Origin: Glandiceps talaboti
Taxonomy: Eukaryota > Hemichordata > Enteropneusta > Spengelidae
Assembly (NCBI RefSeq): GCF_964340395.1
Contig: NC_135558.1
Coordinates: forward strand, 13,905,501 to 13,969,500
Reading direction: 5' to 3'
DNA length: 64,000 bases
In this document: in pieces, positions 44,216 through 57,281 of the stretch
Position numbering within the stretch: position 1 is the stretch's first letter
Layout: the number at the start of each line of letters is the position of its first letter
Position numbers and translations under genes: made by a program
Notes under the pieces: generated by a model
Seen by the model: only the letters and a program-made list of their open reading frames with translations
Told to the model about the DNA's origin: nothing
Database searches by the model: none

Positions 44216-44766
44216 TTTAAAACTATCGGCCGTCGTGAAAGACGGTAGCAATTGTCAAAGTCTTTGCCTCAAAGTTGTAAAAATATGCTCCAACTGAACA
44301 TAACAGTTCGTTGCCGTAAAAAAATGAAAACATAGACTTGTGGATAAAAGACTCATCTAACAACACATTGTTTCCCATCTCATTTCGTCTGTTTTTTGTA
44401 ATTTTCAGTTTGTTCTTTCTAAAATACGAATTGCACAATCCGAGGACTATAACTTGTTTCTTGTCATTTTACAAGTCATTATCAATGAATTTGAGTACGC
44501 TCATTAACATAAATGACCCCCTAATTTGATACTGTGATCATATGTGATATTTTCGGGAATTTATGTTTTCAAAGTAGAAAATACTCTTCTTCCAGAGCCG
44601 AAGTTGTTATCAGCGGTTTGAATGTAATACTTGTATTTGTAGTCTTTGGCTACGATGTGTTATCAATTTAAGTTGGCAAATGTCAACCACTCATAAGATA
44701 CGTTTATTACAGAAATTGAATTTTGCAATGAGGTTTTTCAAAGTATTTTTGAAGAGTTGAATATGA

Positions 44767-44772
44767 AATAAA
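44767..44772 (+). terminator. Candidate polyadenylation signal of LRR-pseudocaspase 1
   Basis: AATAAA about 770 nt downstream of the stop; the nearest clear signal on the plus strand that I noticed. Confidence 0.3.
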
Positions 44773-45924
44773 GTTCCTTTGTTTATCAAATGTCAATGGC
44801 TCTTTGATGACAGTCACGAACATGATCACCATCACTACACCATAAAGATCAAAACAGTCATTTGAACTACTCACATCTCCTTTTATGCAACTACAACTTA
44901 TTATTATCACCACCACCATAACCACTAACTCTACCCGAATCCTGAAAGGTATGGCAAAGGAGTATCTAATTCACTAAACCTACATCCTCTGCCGTGGAAT
45001 GAGTGTGAGACCTTCTGGACAGGAACAGTGCCAAGTTCAGATTGTGACCCCTGACCCCTTTAGCACCTGACTATGTCATATTTCATCAGGATATTTCCTT
45101 AATTCAAAAATATCTAAATGCAAGAATAAGTGCAAATTTATCTTTTGCAATGAAAAAGGTTGTTTCTATGGACACTGCTATGAACTTGGCCGAAGGTTAT
45201 ATTAGTCCACTTGAGTTAAATGCCATTTTCGTGTATTTTCCACTCAAACTAATCATTCAGGTTCCGACGACATTCTTGATATACAATTTTAGGTTACACA
45301 TTAAAATATGGACGATTAGCAAACGATGACGTATTTGTTGTCATGGTGCAGAGGACACTGGCCTACAGGAACCTTGTATAAACCTGACTGAAAACAAGCG
45401 ATGACTAAAATCAGAGTATCATTTGGGTTCTTATTGCAAAAAACGACAGAATTAAATTGAACAAACAAGTTTGTCTACATCTGTCAAAATCGTGAACTTG
45501 TGGTTATCTGGAAGAAATTAACCTAGATCAATCACCACTGCACAACCCCTTCAAAATCACTTCTGTAAACATAACTGTGTTGTTCGAGTTAAGGGTCCTC
45601 TGGTCCAAATTTGTTATTAATTCATTTGTTTACTGTGGATTCATACATTGACTGTCCAAAGTCGAAATGTGCAGATTAAATAACAAACATTAAGAAAATA
45701 TTGTACAAGGTTGTCAACATAATCAATTATCATAACGGTTTACGTGTAGTGAAGCATGGCAGTTTTATCATGTCAATCTGTGTGTACAAAATTAGAAGTC
45801 CATGGAAAGATGTATTGTCCACCTACTTGACGTACACTTGGATTGTGAACTACAGATCCAAATTAATATATTTACATATGATGAACACTCATCTTAATCT
45901 AGTTGTATATATGAATAATATTTA
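44773..45924. other. Intergenic, no gene seen
   Basis: AT-rich spacer between LRR-pseudocaspase genes 1 and 2; no coding or structural feature recognised. Confidence 0.4.
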
Positions 45925-46331
45925 CAGCTAAAATGATGTGGGCTTGGTGTTTCACTCATGGGACATTACGTTTATGACACAGCGCTAGACATAATTATTT
46001 CAACTGTAGACTAACAATAACAAAGACACAATAAACACAGCAGGATCATTTGCCCAACCACATTGAACACTGATAAGTATTGTTACTCTTTCACAGTGCA
46101 GTAATACCAGGCTTCGAATGAAAACCTTACACATGGATTTGATGATTTCAATGACTTCAATTGTTTATATTCTAACTGATAATCAACATTCCAACTTGAC
46201 TTTATTTCTACATCCCCACTCTGCATGGCACCTTAGTGTAATTGTTTCTTTTGTATTTAGATGTTGTCTGAGGGTGGGTATTAATTGTCATGTCGCACGA
46301 GTGAAACACTAAGCCTACATCATTTTAGCTG
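45925..46331 (-). mobile_element. Tc1/mariner-like MITE, copy 2
   Basis: Full-length inverted copy of the element at 555-956. Same termini (CAGCTAAAATGATGTGGGCT; ACTAAGCCTACATCATTTTAGCTG) and TA on both sides. Interior words such as TGATTTCAATGACTTCAATT and CTAACTGATAATCAACATTC match the complement of copy 1. Confidence 0.78.
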
Positions 46332-46789
46332 TAACTCCTTATTAGGTATACACTTGTAGTTATAAGTGGGGCTTAGAATACAAGTCATAAATATATGTAG
46401 TTGGGATGTCATATGAATGTGGGTTGGATAGTCATTTGTTGAATATTTACAATCTAGTTATGTGTCAAATAAATCAAATGAAATACTTCTTTTTATTATG
46501 AACTGGGTCTAAGTTGTACAGTTTGTAACTGGAGCCCTTTAGGTTAGTTATGTCAGTGTTCAAAAATAAGTATGGACTGAAGGTCACTAGTTATACATTG
46601 AGTAATCTAATATTTGGGTTAAGTTTACCCAACTGATTTGTGGTTTAATACTGAGTACCATGCAAAAAAACACGATGTGGATCTTTCACTTGTTAAAGCT
46701 TTGTGTTCTATAAATACTAAGTTAAAGCTCAAAAGGTGTTAGTTTGGATATAAATACTGCAGTTCAGTAGGTGTAATGAAATTGGTAAT

Positions 46790-47071
46790 ATTAAATAACT
46801 CAGGATATCCCCCCCCCACCACCACCACCACCAGCACCACCAGCACCCCCATCAGCTCCAGTACTACCACCAGCACCGGCACCAACACTACTATCACCAA
46901 CAAAACTACCTAGTTTACAGCCTGTCAGTAGGTCATCGTCGGTCAGCAGCCATTACTATATATTTCACATACTTAGGGAAGAATGGAATTCAATCAGCTA
47001 TTTGAGTGTCAAAAGTGGTCACCACCTGAATGATCGTACCATTCTGTGTAAGGAATGGAGCAATCTCTGTA
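46790..47071 (+). other. Proline-rich open segment, possible exon or fragment
   Basis: From the AG of ACTCAG (about 46802) the plus strand reads about 90 codons without a stop: a Pro-rich run (PPPPPAPPAPPSAP, LPPAPAP) then LPSLQPVSRSSSVSSHYY, ending at TGA just before the leader of LRR-pseudocaspase 2. It could be an exon of an unseen gene, a gene fragment or a CCA-type simple repeat that happens to be open. No start codon or clear donor identifies it. Confidence 0.25.
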
Positions 47072-47153
47072 TGTGATTTATTCAAGTCAAAGTCCATATA
47101 AGGTCATACTGTTTACCCAATACTAGTACCGTAGAAGTAAAGTAAGAACGGAG

Positions 47154-50100
47154 ATGGCTGGTGTCAAACCTCGACGGGATAAAAATGGAGACCTGTTCTT
47201 CGATTTATGCAGAAGGAACTTAGGTTCGGTGCCAGCTGAGGTATTCGCTCATCCTAACGTTGATATTCTTAAGCTATCTGAGAACAGATTAACATCCCTA
47301 CCAGCAGTGACCAGCACTTTGAAATCTTTGCGTGTACTTGAACTGCGACAGAATAACCTAGAAGTGATTCCGGCATGCATATACGAACTGAAACAGCTCC
47401 GAAGTCTGGACCTTTCGTTCAATAAACTCACGGAGGTCGGTTCAGCGGCGAAAGGTTTGAGTAGCCTCACCGTCCTCATTTTGTCCAACAACAGGTTCAA
47501 GAATTTCCCCGAATCTGTTTGTTTGGTTAAAAATCTGGATAAGCTGAATCTCAGTACTTGCAGTATCGACCGTATACCTCCATCGATTGCCCAGCTACGG
47601 AACGTCACAGAGTTGGACGTATCGGGGAACCGACTAACTGAAATAGCAAGTGAAATATGCAGCAATCGTAGCCTCGTTTCGTTGAATTTATCAAACAACA
47701 GAATAGAGAGACTGCCGTCATCTCTGTGTATTGAGCTAGGTAAACTTGATCATCTTAACCTCAGAGGGAACGAATTGAGGGAACCACCGAGGGAAGTTTG
47801 CGATAAAGGCATCAGCGCTGTCCGTGAATACCAGACACAGCAGCAGCGCCAAGCGGCCCCAAGAAACATCCCTGTTTCTGTCCGTCCTGCAACGTCGTCC
47901 GCCAACAAATATCAGTTGAGAAGAGGTTTTGTTATTATCATATGCAATGATAAATTCACTACGAGGGAAGCTAGACCAGGCTCCATCAAAGACAGAGGTG
48001 GGTAGAATTAGAAACTTCCGTTGTACTGAAAATTTGCACGTCTACTTCTCAGCTAAAAGGAACGGAGAAAAGAAATTCAACAGTAGCGCAATACCACTTT
48101 TCATTGATAACATGAAAGGACCCAGTGAATGTTTTAGAAGATAGATTGGGTGATAGGAAGTATATCCGATATACTCCACGGGCCACTTTAAAAAAAACAT
48201 CCATGGGTAACGCTACTCTAGATCTCAACCTAGTACAGCTCAGTGTAAGTTAGTGTTCACTGGATCTTTTTGATATCCCACAGAAACCAATAAGAAACTG
48301 CAAAATCCATGCTACACTTTAGGTCAGCAAGATCACAATTTCTTGCTACATTTTGTCTACATGAAAAAACCATTTAAACTTACTGTAAATAGACACAGAC
48401 ACGCGGGCGCCAATATTTTGATATCTTCACTTGGTGTCTGCATGTTGGCACATTAATTCATTTCATTTAGACAACATGTTGCATGAAACTGTATTCATTC
48501 AATCTTGCTATCTTATGAAGAGTAGCATGTGCAGTTTCGTATTGGCTTCTGCATGATTGTATCAAAACAGAGCCAGTGAACACTAACTTACAACAGGCTG
48601 TAATAAACAACATGATGTGGTTTCCATAATACTCATATGCTACAGAAAATCCCCAGTTATGAAAACAGCAAAGAAAAAAGCGCCTTGGTTGTAAATGCAC
48701 CCACCTATGGTAGAAACTTGTGTAGTCACTTTGAAGAGCTCGAACACCGAGCAAATTATTTGTTTACCTAAAATTATCCCTAAGAGACATCTCATTTGTT
48801 TAGATCGCCAGTTTGATTTATCTAAATGAAATGAACAAATATTTTTACACTCTATGACAGACATTACATGTTTGTTCAAAACCGCCAGTTATATAGAGTT
48901 CATATTTGGTAGCCAATAGCAACGAATTATTCAACGTGTTAGGCTCAGCAACTAAACTGTTGCTCCGTTATCAACACACAATGTCAACAGTGATAACATC
49001 GCCTGTAGGAGTAGGACGATGGATTTGTTATTTTGTTGTTCCCGAAACAAAAATGTCTAAAACGTTGATTTATGAGAACACACCTGATTGTCTTTATCAA
49101 TGCAATAACATCTTTTCAAGGTCATAAGGGCACCGTCATCATTCTAATGATGAGTGGTTTATCAATCAAAGTATCATAAAACTGTCATTTCCATGATATG
49201 AAATCATTACCCCATTTTGTGAATTTTGATTTAAGGCCAAATAAAAAATTGTGTGTCCGATAACCGATCGACCCTAGTTTAAGCCTCAGACCCTAAACCA
49301 TTTTTTGCATGCAAAATAGTAGTAACAACTTACTTCTATTTCCATGTACATTTTATGCCTTTGGCTTGTCTGTGGTTAGTTTTTTTTTTTTTAAATCACA
49401 CTGCAGAGAGAAACCACGTCTTTTTTTGACTATAACAGTACAATCTGTATAACATGTTCATCTACTTAACTTATAATTGTCTTCATTTACTTCTTTTACA
49501 CCTCATCAAACTATCACGGTTCAAAGTATTGTGACCGGCGAGTGTCTTATCTTGGGTGTCAAAGTAATTTTTGATAATTTAAAGTAAAATCAAATAAAGT
49601 TCCTACCTACCTACCCCATTTACTGAAATCATGTTATCAGAAAGAATTTTTTTTTTGCCTTACTCGAATAGTACATATTTAATACTAAGAATTACTCATA
49701 CTGGCAAAAAAAAACCCCAGTATTGTAAATATTACTTCACCCTTGGTAATATCATTTTGCAAACAAACGATAGCAGATTGTGATTTGAAATAATTTGCTT
49801 GGTAGCGTACTGATGGTGGTCAAAGTTCATATTAAGTTCACTAACTGCATATATATCAAAGGCGAAATATTTCGCTTTTAGTCTGTGTTGATTCTATAGT
49901 TCCACACGTTTTTACAACTTTTTGAATATTAATCATTATTAATTGGCATGCAACTAATGGCTCATTTTCATTTCCATGAGTATGATATTTCACCTATTGT
50001 AAACACGACTTTTGTTGTTCCTTGAGCATAGAGTGCAAGCAAAATAATTAGGACCCCCAATATCTTTCTGTAACAAAAATATGAGTGACCTAGACGAGTA

Positions 50101-51024
50101 GTGACAAAATCCTTATTAGGTCACGAGTATTTTCCAGTTGAATGAAGAGAAATATTTTAGAGTAACATAATTATACTAGCGCCAGTAATATCAAAGAAAA
50201 GTCAGGGAAAGTAATGGCAATTTTGAACGTTTTGACTCATATTTCGAACATGACTAAACTGACGTAGACACGCGTTGTCATGACGTAGACGTACATTATC
50301 GTGACGTAGAACGACCAGGGCATAAATTCCATATTTTCTTGTTCAACCTGGTTTATGCGTTGCATAATTTTCTTTGTCCATCTCACTCGAGATGTTCATT
50401 TTTGAATAGTACTTTTAAGTGTAAGCTTATTTAATTTATTTTCTTATTATAGATGTGCTCAAAGATGCGTTTTCCAGATTACCGTTTGAAATACAAATCT
50501 TCAATAACGTCGAAGGAGATGAGATGTTGTTTTCGCTGAAGCTTCTACGTAAGATGGGCCAAGACATCGACTGTCTGTTCATCTTCCTGCTAACACACGG
50601 TACCCAGAGCACAGCGATAGGATGTGATGGCAAATACGTCTCGCTGGCGGACGTGATCGGTACGTTCTCCGCCGAGTCCTGTCCGAGGCTGGTCGGAAAA
50701 CCGAAGCTGTTCTTCTTACAGAGTTATCAATCCGACGCTAAAGATCCGGGTCAATTTATTCTGCCGAACGAGGATGATTTTTTGCTTGGGTCGGCCATGA
50801 TTTCCGGTTACGAAGCATACAAAGCTATTACACAGAATTCGTCCCCCTATATCAGCACTCTCGCAAGTTACATCAAACAATACTGTACCACCAATCACAT
50901 TGCCGAGATTCTCGCGATGGTTGCAGACGAGATGAGGACAAAGGTGTACACGGTGAAAGGAGAGAAAAAGAAGATGACCTCATTTTTATTGGGGACACTA
51001 ACTAAACAATTGTGGTTGAAATAA
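47154..51024 (+). CDS. LRR-pseudocaspase protein 2
   Basis: Exons 47154-47997 and 50453-51024, phase 1, 471 residues. The N-terminus MAGVKPRRDKNGDLFFDLC is shared with the paralogues. Eight LRRs (about 36-220), then the caspase-like domain with YQLRRGFVIIICNDKF, RPGSIKD, FEIQIF, FLLTHGT (His330 kept) and KPKLFFLQSYQ. The residue aligned to the catalytic Cys is Tyr373 (codon 50725-50727), preceded by Ser. The p10-like part has DFLLGSAMISGYEAY and SPYISTL and ends TLTKQLWLK. The 2.45-kb intron holds a TA-flanked MITE and an inverted interspersed repeat. Strong conservation with the other copies argues for selection on a protein without protease activity. Confidence 0.88.
48236..48600. mobile_element. 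TA-flanked MITE, second family, copy 1
   Basis: Termini are inverted: CAGCTCAGTGTAAGTTAGTG on the left and, reverse complemented, CAGCCTGTTGTAAGTTAGTG on the right. Both ends abut TA. Subterminal blocks AACCAATAAGAAACTG and CAGTTTCGTATTGG pair, and ACATTTTGTCTA pairs with TAGACAACATGT. Lies in the intron of LRR-pseudocaspase 2. Related copies at about 57735-58095 and 60485-60824. Confidence 0.75.
48880..50054. other. Rest of LRR-pseudocaspase 2 intron
   Basis: AT-rich, with small T- and A-tracts; no gene or recognised element. Confidence 0.4.
50055..50262 (-). repeat. Inverted copy of the 4505-4815 interspersed repeat
   Basis: Carries the complement of the diagnostic block (AATTATACTAGCGCCAGTAA) plus TTAGGTCACGAGTATTTTCC and GTTTTGACTCATATTTCGAA, in inverted order relative to 4505-4815. 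Confidence 0.6.
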
Positions 51025-51693
51025 GCTCAGTTTGGCGATCACCTACGCTAGCTGTCGGTATACGTCAAGTGTATGGATATCCGGAAACGGAATGGTTCTA
51101 GAAGGACTAAGCGAGGATCGCAAATGTTGGAAAAGCAGCATCGAAACAATCGTATGTGAACAAAGTAGTCACTTCCCACCCAAGGCCAAAAAAGTGCCGC
51201 TACACCACGAACGGGCCGGGTGTAAAACTCTCACTTTTCATAATATTGTCACATATGTTTTTTTGAAAAACATATCAATATGTTATCATTTACATACGGA
51301 CCACTGAACGAAACAGGCACTTGAAACCCTAACATTAATGTAACCGTAGTTACACCAGTTGTGAAGATAAAAAAGAATTCGTCGTATATATTCGCTGAAA
51401 TGACATACCTTTGACATTTCATAACATGTTTCCTATTTTCAAAAGGCTAACGTTTTAAATCAATGACTTGAATTTTCTGTTTTGAATAATCGATTGGTCG
51501 CCATAGAGACGAGTTAATGTATGTATGTATGTATGTATGTATGTATGTATGTATGTATGTATGTATGTATCGGATGCAAACATGACAGAAAGTGAATTTT
51601 TCCGGCGATCTTGTTGGAACTTGCAGACAACAACACATATTATGCAGTATAGACCAAAATAATTCCATGTAAAAATAACAAGCGATTGCTATT

Positions 51694-51790
<97 letters not shown>

Positions 51791-52919
51791 AATTAGTAAG
51801 AGGTTGAACCAATTTCATTAAAAAAAACATGAATAATCGAGATGTGAAATCCTATTTCTAAGTACAAATTCAAATTCAAATAAAAAGAAAAATACAATAT
51901 ATAAACACGTACACACATTACAAGCTCGCACACACAAACACATACGCACGCACGCACGCACAAAAGCCAAACGGCGACACATCCAACGTGCTGATATACA
52001 TGTAGTTTTTGTGAAAATATGTATATAGAGTGCTAAGAATGTACTGTTTGATGACTCTTACTTTAATATTTTGGAAAGTAAGATATGTAAATATATCCAT
52101 ATTGTATCACGTATCTGATAAACTGAACTGTGTTCAAGGCACTTGTCTCCTCTCATTTATACTTTGCAACACCAACTGGTCATTTGGGCTTATCACAGAG
52201 GGGGGTCGGATGGGGGGGGGGGCAATCGGCATACCCACATATAGTTCTGAGCTCGAGAATGTCTTTATCTTACAATTACTTATGATGACTAATATCAATG
52301 GCCTCCAATCTGATTACTAAGTCAACAGCATACGTGCAAAACAACACGACGTGTTAAAACGTTTACATTACTGAAATAATGTGCATGTAGTCTAGAAAAG
52401 TTGGGGGGGGGACAAATTAAGTATACTATCATAAATAAAGGGTTATCTATGTTGGTTATAGTCGTGATATATTGGACCTATTGAAGAGGTTATACGTGTC
52501 TGAACAGATTTGTTTGCCCTCTTCGACATTTATTGATGGTCATATATTTAAACAAAGCCAAAATATAAAGTGAACATAAATATGACACCATGGACTCAGG
52601 AACAGACTGCACCGGTATCAATACTACCAAATACATTTTCATGAATACTTTATTAATTCAAGTACGTATAATACGTACTGATTTTTTCTCCTGTTTTACA
52701 TCATGTTTGGGAGATATTTATGAAGCAATGCATTTTCTAGCATCTGTTACAGTAATTGTAGTTATTACTTGTCAAAATGAAATACTGATAACACTTCCTG
52801 TAGAAATAATTAATACAATGAAGATTAATCAACTAATCCTCATTGTAACCCCTCACCAACAGGGTTGTGGAATTTCTAAAACGCCTGGATATTACAATGT
52901 CATATTTTTTTTTATCCCC

Positions 52920-52923
<4 letters not shown>
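51025..52923. other. Spacer after gene 2, simple repeats
   Basis: No gene supported. It contains an (ATGT)n run at 51519-51570, a (TA)n run of about 90 bp at 51697-51786, an ACGC-rich patch near 51940 and G-tracts near 52215 and 52405. A candidate AATAAA for gene 2 is at 51879-51884. Confidence 0.55.
51697..51786 (+). repeat. (TA)n microsatellite
   Basis: About 90 bp of pure AT dinucleotide, self-complementary and able to extrude as a cruciform. Confidence 0.95.
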
Positions 52924-52974
<51 letters not shown>

Positions 52975-52988
52975 CGCGCGCGCGCGTG
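52924..52988 (+). repeat. (GT)n(GC)n microsatellite
   Basis: A GT run passes directly into an alternating GC run (about 52967-52986), a sequence type prone to Z-DNA. Confidence 0.95.
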
Positions 52989-54135
52989 TGCGTACAACAT
53001 TTGGTACCACGTGTTCATACGTCCTAGTTCACCTGTATCTCAAACATGCATGGGCCTATTCCAACCAAACCTTCAACAAATGCCATATACAGTAGTCCAA
53101 CTTTGTTTCATGCCCTACGCGATAATGACAGAATGGCGGCCATATTTGTCATAAAAATTCAAAATATGAATCAGTACTGGTTTAAATATTTGGAGATATG
53201 TGTGTTCGACAAACATTTGTCCTTTTTAAATTCAGTTTTGTTGGAAAATATTTGCTTATCGACCCCCCCCCCCCCTGAATTCGTGTCTAGAAGCCAGACG
53301 TGCCTATCATAATTCTATTGATTTTCATAATACAATTTTCCAGAAATCTCTGGTACAAACCTGTGTTCAGGAGAAAACGACACCCTAGTTCAGTCTGCAA
53401 GTCTAGAATTTTCACGTTATACCCAACCACCTGTAAGTTTTATATTTTCGTAAAGTAGAAATAAAGATCTGTATGATCACACTGTAGTTATTTACGTGAG
53501 TCTAGTATTTGCATATAGTACAAACAACCAACTGTAAGGTTACATAAAATCAACCACCTGTAAGATCACATTGTAGCTATCCAGCTGAGTCTAGTATTTG
53601 CATATAACATACAACCACCTGTCGATAGTCAATATTTTAAACCACCTTCAGCTCGTACGAATATTGTTAAATTCTCTTTTTTTCATCTTGGACTGCACCA
53701 TTTTTTAACACTCTAAGCAAGTTCGAGGATATTGATATGTTTGGTGATTTTAATATTTTCAGAAACACTTTTTGTAACTATATATTTTAATTAATTCTTT
53801 TCGTACTTTTCCTATTTTTGTGTACGTGTAATTGTCTCCGTCCCATCTTTTATGTCTCTTGTAAATAGTTTCATTTTTATTTTTTTTATTTTTATTACAT
53901 TTTTTCAATGAGCGCATAATTGAGGCAACATGTTGGTTTATGAGTAAAAAATAAATAAATAAATAAATGAATAAATTATCGGCACAAACCTGTAACCGCA
54001 TAGCGGCATGTATAAGCATGTTACACACATGGGTTGCAATATAATACTCCTATAACAATCAATAACATTGCACAAATAACTCTTAGTTGAAGACATGATT
54101 GGTGCTGCAACACACAAAAGTGGCATCACGTGACC
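52989..54135. other. Intergenic, degenerate tandem repeat
   Basis: No gene seen. A loose repeat of about 100 bp occurs at about 53428-53630, marked by recurrences of ACCACCTGTAAG, TGAGTCTAGTATTTGCATAT and GATCACA(C/T)TGTAG. The rest is T-rich. Confidence 0.45.
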
Positions 54136-54240
54136 AGAATCAGAATCAGAATCAGCACTATTTTATTCATCCCATTAGGGGAAATTAAAATGGCAGTTCT
54201 TGCAGGTCAAACAAAAACAGAATACAAAAGATAGCATTAC
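54136..54240 (-). mobile_element. Probable non-LTR retroelement 3' tail
   Basis: GAATCA triplicated, then TATTTTATTCATCCCATTAG and GGGAAATTAAAATGGCAGTT. This TTTATT-ATCCC...GGGAAATT block resembles the 3' ends of non-LTR retroelements and dependent SINEs in many aquatic animals. The class assignment is from memory of that motif; no coding part is present. Confidence 0.4.
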
Positions 54241-55094
54241 GTATATATATTAGGCATGCGAAATACTACAGCACGGTAATAGAACGAACAACAATGGCTG
54301 CTGTTAAGAACTGAGATAGCGGGTGGGACGAAAGACGATTTAAAACGATTGGTTTTAGCTACTCAGGAGCACGGTATATCTACCACTCCTTGAAATACGA
54401 CGGTCGTAGAATTCTGCATATAGTGGACGGGAAGGGTTTTCAGAACTTCAGAACAGCATGAGCATTTGACGTTATGCGTTTGTTATACTAGATAGAATAT
54501 ATGTTTAAAGCAAATGTTAGCGGCATCTTTATTATATTGTGACACAGACAAAAGAACCCCGACATAGAATGATGACTATATCGCCGACAATGGCAAATTG
54601 ACATTGTTATCAGCACTGTATCTGTGTTAACTAGTACATCATCCACACAATACCAACCTTGGGCGTAAGGTCATATGAAGATAACATATTTGGTGCTAAG
54701 TAATGTTTATATTATCTGCGTACATTCCACGTCATCTATAATCCAGTGTGATGGCTGTGTCAAAAAGGTCACGACAGGAATTTTTGGAAGACCGTACACT
54801 AGCAATATATATGGCATTGTATATGCACTTGAGGTGTTGTTGTGTAAAACAAAACATATTCGGAATTTATAGGAATTTAAAACGAACACAACACATTGTA
54901 TTATTGGTGATTTTGTGTAATGAGTCTATCCACCATCAATTTTCAAGTAGGTCTTATTTATATGGTATCATTAATGACAAGGGGGGGGGGGGTTGGAAAA
55001 ACCATGGATGCCGAAAATAATAAATCAAAGTCCAACATCACCACTTATCTATCACAATGGGTACAAATATAGGCTGTGGTAGCATAACATAAAT
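54241..55094. other. Upstream region of LRR-pseudocaspase 3
   Basis: No gene or recognised element; a G-tract occurs near 54981. It presumably contains the promoter and 5' UTR of gene 3. Confidence 0.4.
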
Positions 55095-57138
55095 ATGGCG
55101 TCAACGATTACACCTCGCAGGGACAAAAATGGCGATTTGGTATTAGATCTGAGCCGTAAAAATCTCACTTCTGTGCCACCAGATACTTTTAGTCATTCAC
55201 AAATCGACGTTCTGAAGTTGTCGGAGAACAAATTGACTGGTATCCCAGTCGTGGTCAATACATTCAAGTCGCTACGTAAACTTGATCTGCGGAAAAATCG
55301 TCTTGAAGTTTTCCCGCCGTGTATATGCGAGCTATACGAGCTGAGAAGTCTTGACCTATCTCACAATAAATTGACGGGGGTCAACCCAGGAGTGAAAGGA
55401 CTTGGCAACCTTACTTTTCTAAACTTGTCCAACAACAACTTCAGGAATTTCCCGGAAGAAATTTGTCCAATTCGCAATCTGGAGAAACTTCAGCTGGAAA
55501 AATGCAACATAGATCGTATACCACCGTCTATTGGTCAGCTGAGTAACCTGGGTGAATTTGACATAGCCGGTAACAAAGTTACGGAGATACCAGTTGAGAT
55601 GTACGGGAACGTAAACCTGTTATCATTCAATATATCGAACAACAAGCTCCAACGTCTGCCACCTTTGTTGTGTATTGAGTTATACAAGCTCAATGAATTC
55701 AACACCAAAGGCAACGACTTGAAAGAACCACCGAAGAAAATCTGCAAGCGAGGTGTGACGGCTATCCGCGAGTATCAAGCACAGAAAGGGGGAGCGATGG
55801 CCTCGCCGAGACGCTCTATGTATTTCCGGTCACCTAGCATGTCCAAGACACGGTATCCACTGAAGAAAGGCGTTGTGATCATCATATCCAATGACACTTT
55901 CACTACTAGGGAAGCACGACCAGGCTCGATCACGGATAGGGGTAAGATTTTAAATAAATCTCAGTTTATAATTACAGGGATGACACATTTAAAAAAGAAG
56001 TTTATCCAATTTCTTAAAATAACTATTCGTCAGTGTACTGTCACCAAGATAAAATTCAAGTAGAAAGATTTAAGTAACTTGAGTCGACTTAATAATTTGT
56101 GATAACAGGTAACACAATCTTAATGAAAATTAAGAGTCGGATGCCATTTATAGAGATCCTTGTTTTATTTTAATATATTTTTTATATTTTTTATTTTTTT
56201 TTTTATTTTTTTTATATTTTTTTAATATTTTTTATTTTTTGTTTGTTTTTGTTTATTTATTTATTTATTTATTTATTTATTTTTCGGGGGGGGGCAGTTT
56301 TTCATCTGAAGCTACTTGATTCTGCAAGTCTTGTTCTCAGAACTCTGTTCGATAAAATGAGTTGCAGAAATTCAATGTAGATTCATGGTATCAAAATGTA
56401 AACGCGACCAATAATATTTGATGAATACATAACGTTTTTCCAATTAATTTATCTCTTGGGGGACTCTGTTGATGGGAAAATTATCATTGTAAAAGTTCAG
56501 CCGGTTTTGTGTAGCAATAAAAGATTTCTTTCTACATATTTCGTTGCTGGGCAACGACAGTGAATTTGAGCTCATCTCAGGTAATAGTTAATACACTCGA
56601 AACTATGACAAACCTAAACTGTCTTTTCAGCGATGAAAATTTGGAAACGAAGAAAATGCCCCAGTCATTTAAAATGTCCCAGTAAAACTATAATGATTGA
56701 CATTTTAAGGTTGGAGCAGTGAGTCTGAAAGCACGCTTTGTCGTTTCCATGGGTACAGGGAGAGTCTTACTAAGAGTGTTGGGTCAACGTCATTATCTAA
56801 AGACATTCTGTCTAAGCCTGAGTATATAACTCTCTATTTCAATACGCGAACACATATGCTTCGTCAGCATAGAGATTTGGATGACCAACAAATTAGACCG
56901 TTCTAAATGGTAGAATAAAGTATATTACATAGTTACACTTTTTGCCATATAGATCAAATTTAATCATTATTTACCCCTGTCTTCTTGCCTGCCTGCCTAG
57001 CCTGTTTGCCTAGCCTGCATGCATGTTGTATGTATGTATGTATGTATGTATGTATGTATGTGTGTGTGTGCGCGTGCGTGCGTGCGTGAGTTCCTGCCTG
57101 CCTGCCTGCCTGCCTGTCTGTCTGCTTGCCTGCCTGCC

Positions 57139-57187
<49 letters not shown>

Positions 57188-57199
57188 GCCCGCCCGCCC

Positions 57200-57239
<40 letters not shown>

Positions 57240-57241
57240 GC

Positions 57242-57281
<40 letters not shown>

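Noticed and set aside
55942-56063. C-terminal extension of the gene 3 LRR frame into the following sequence
   Set aside because: A clear GGGGTAAG donor and an acceptor in the paralogous phase at 59531/59532 show this is intron read-through.
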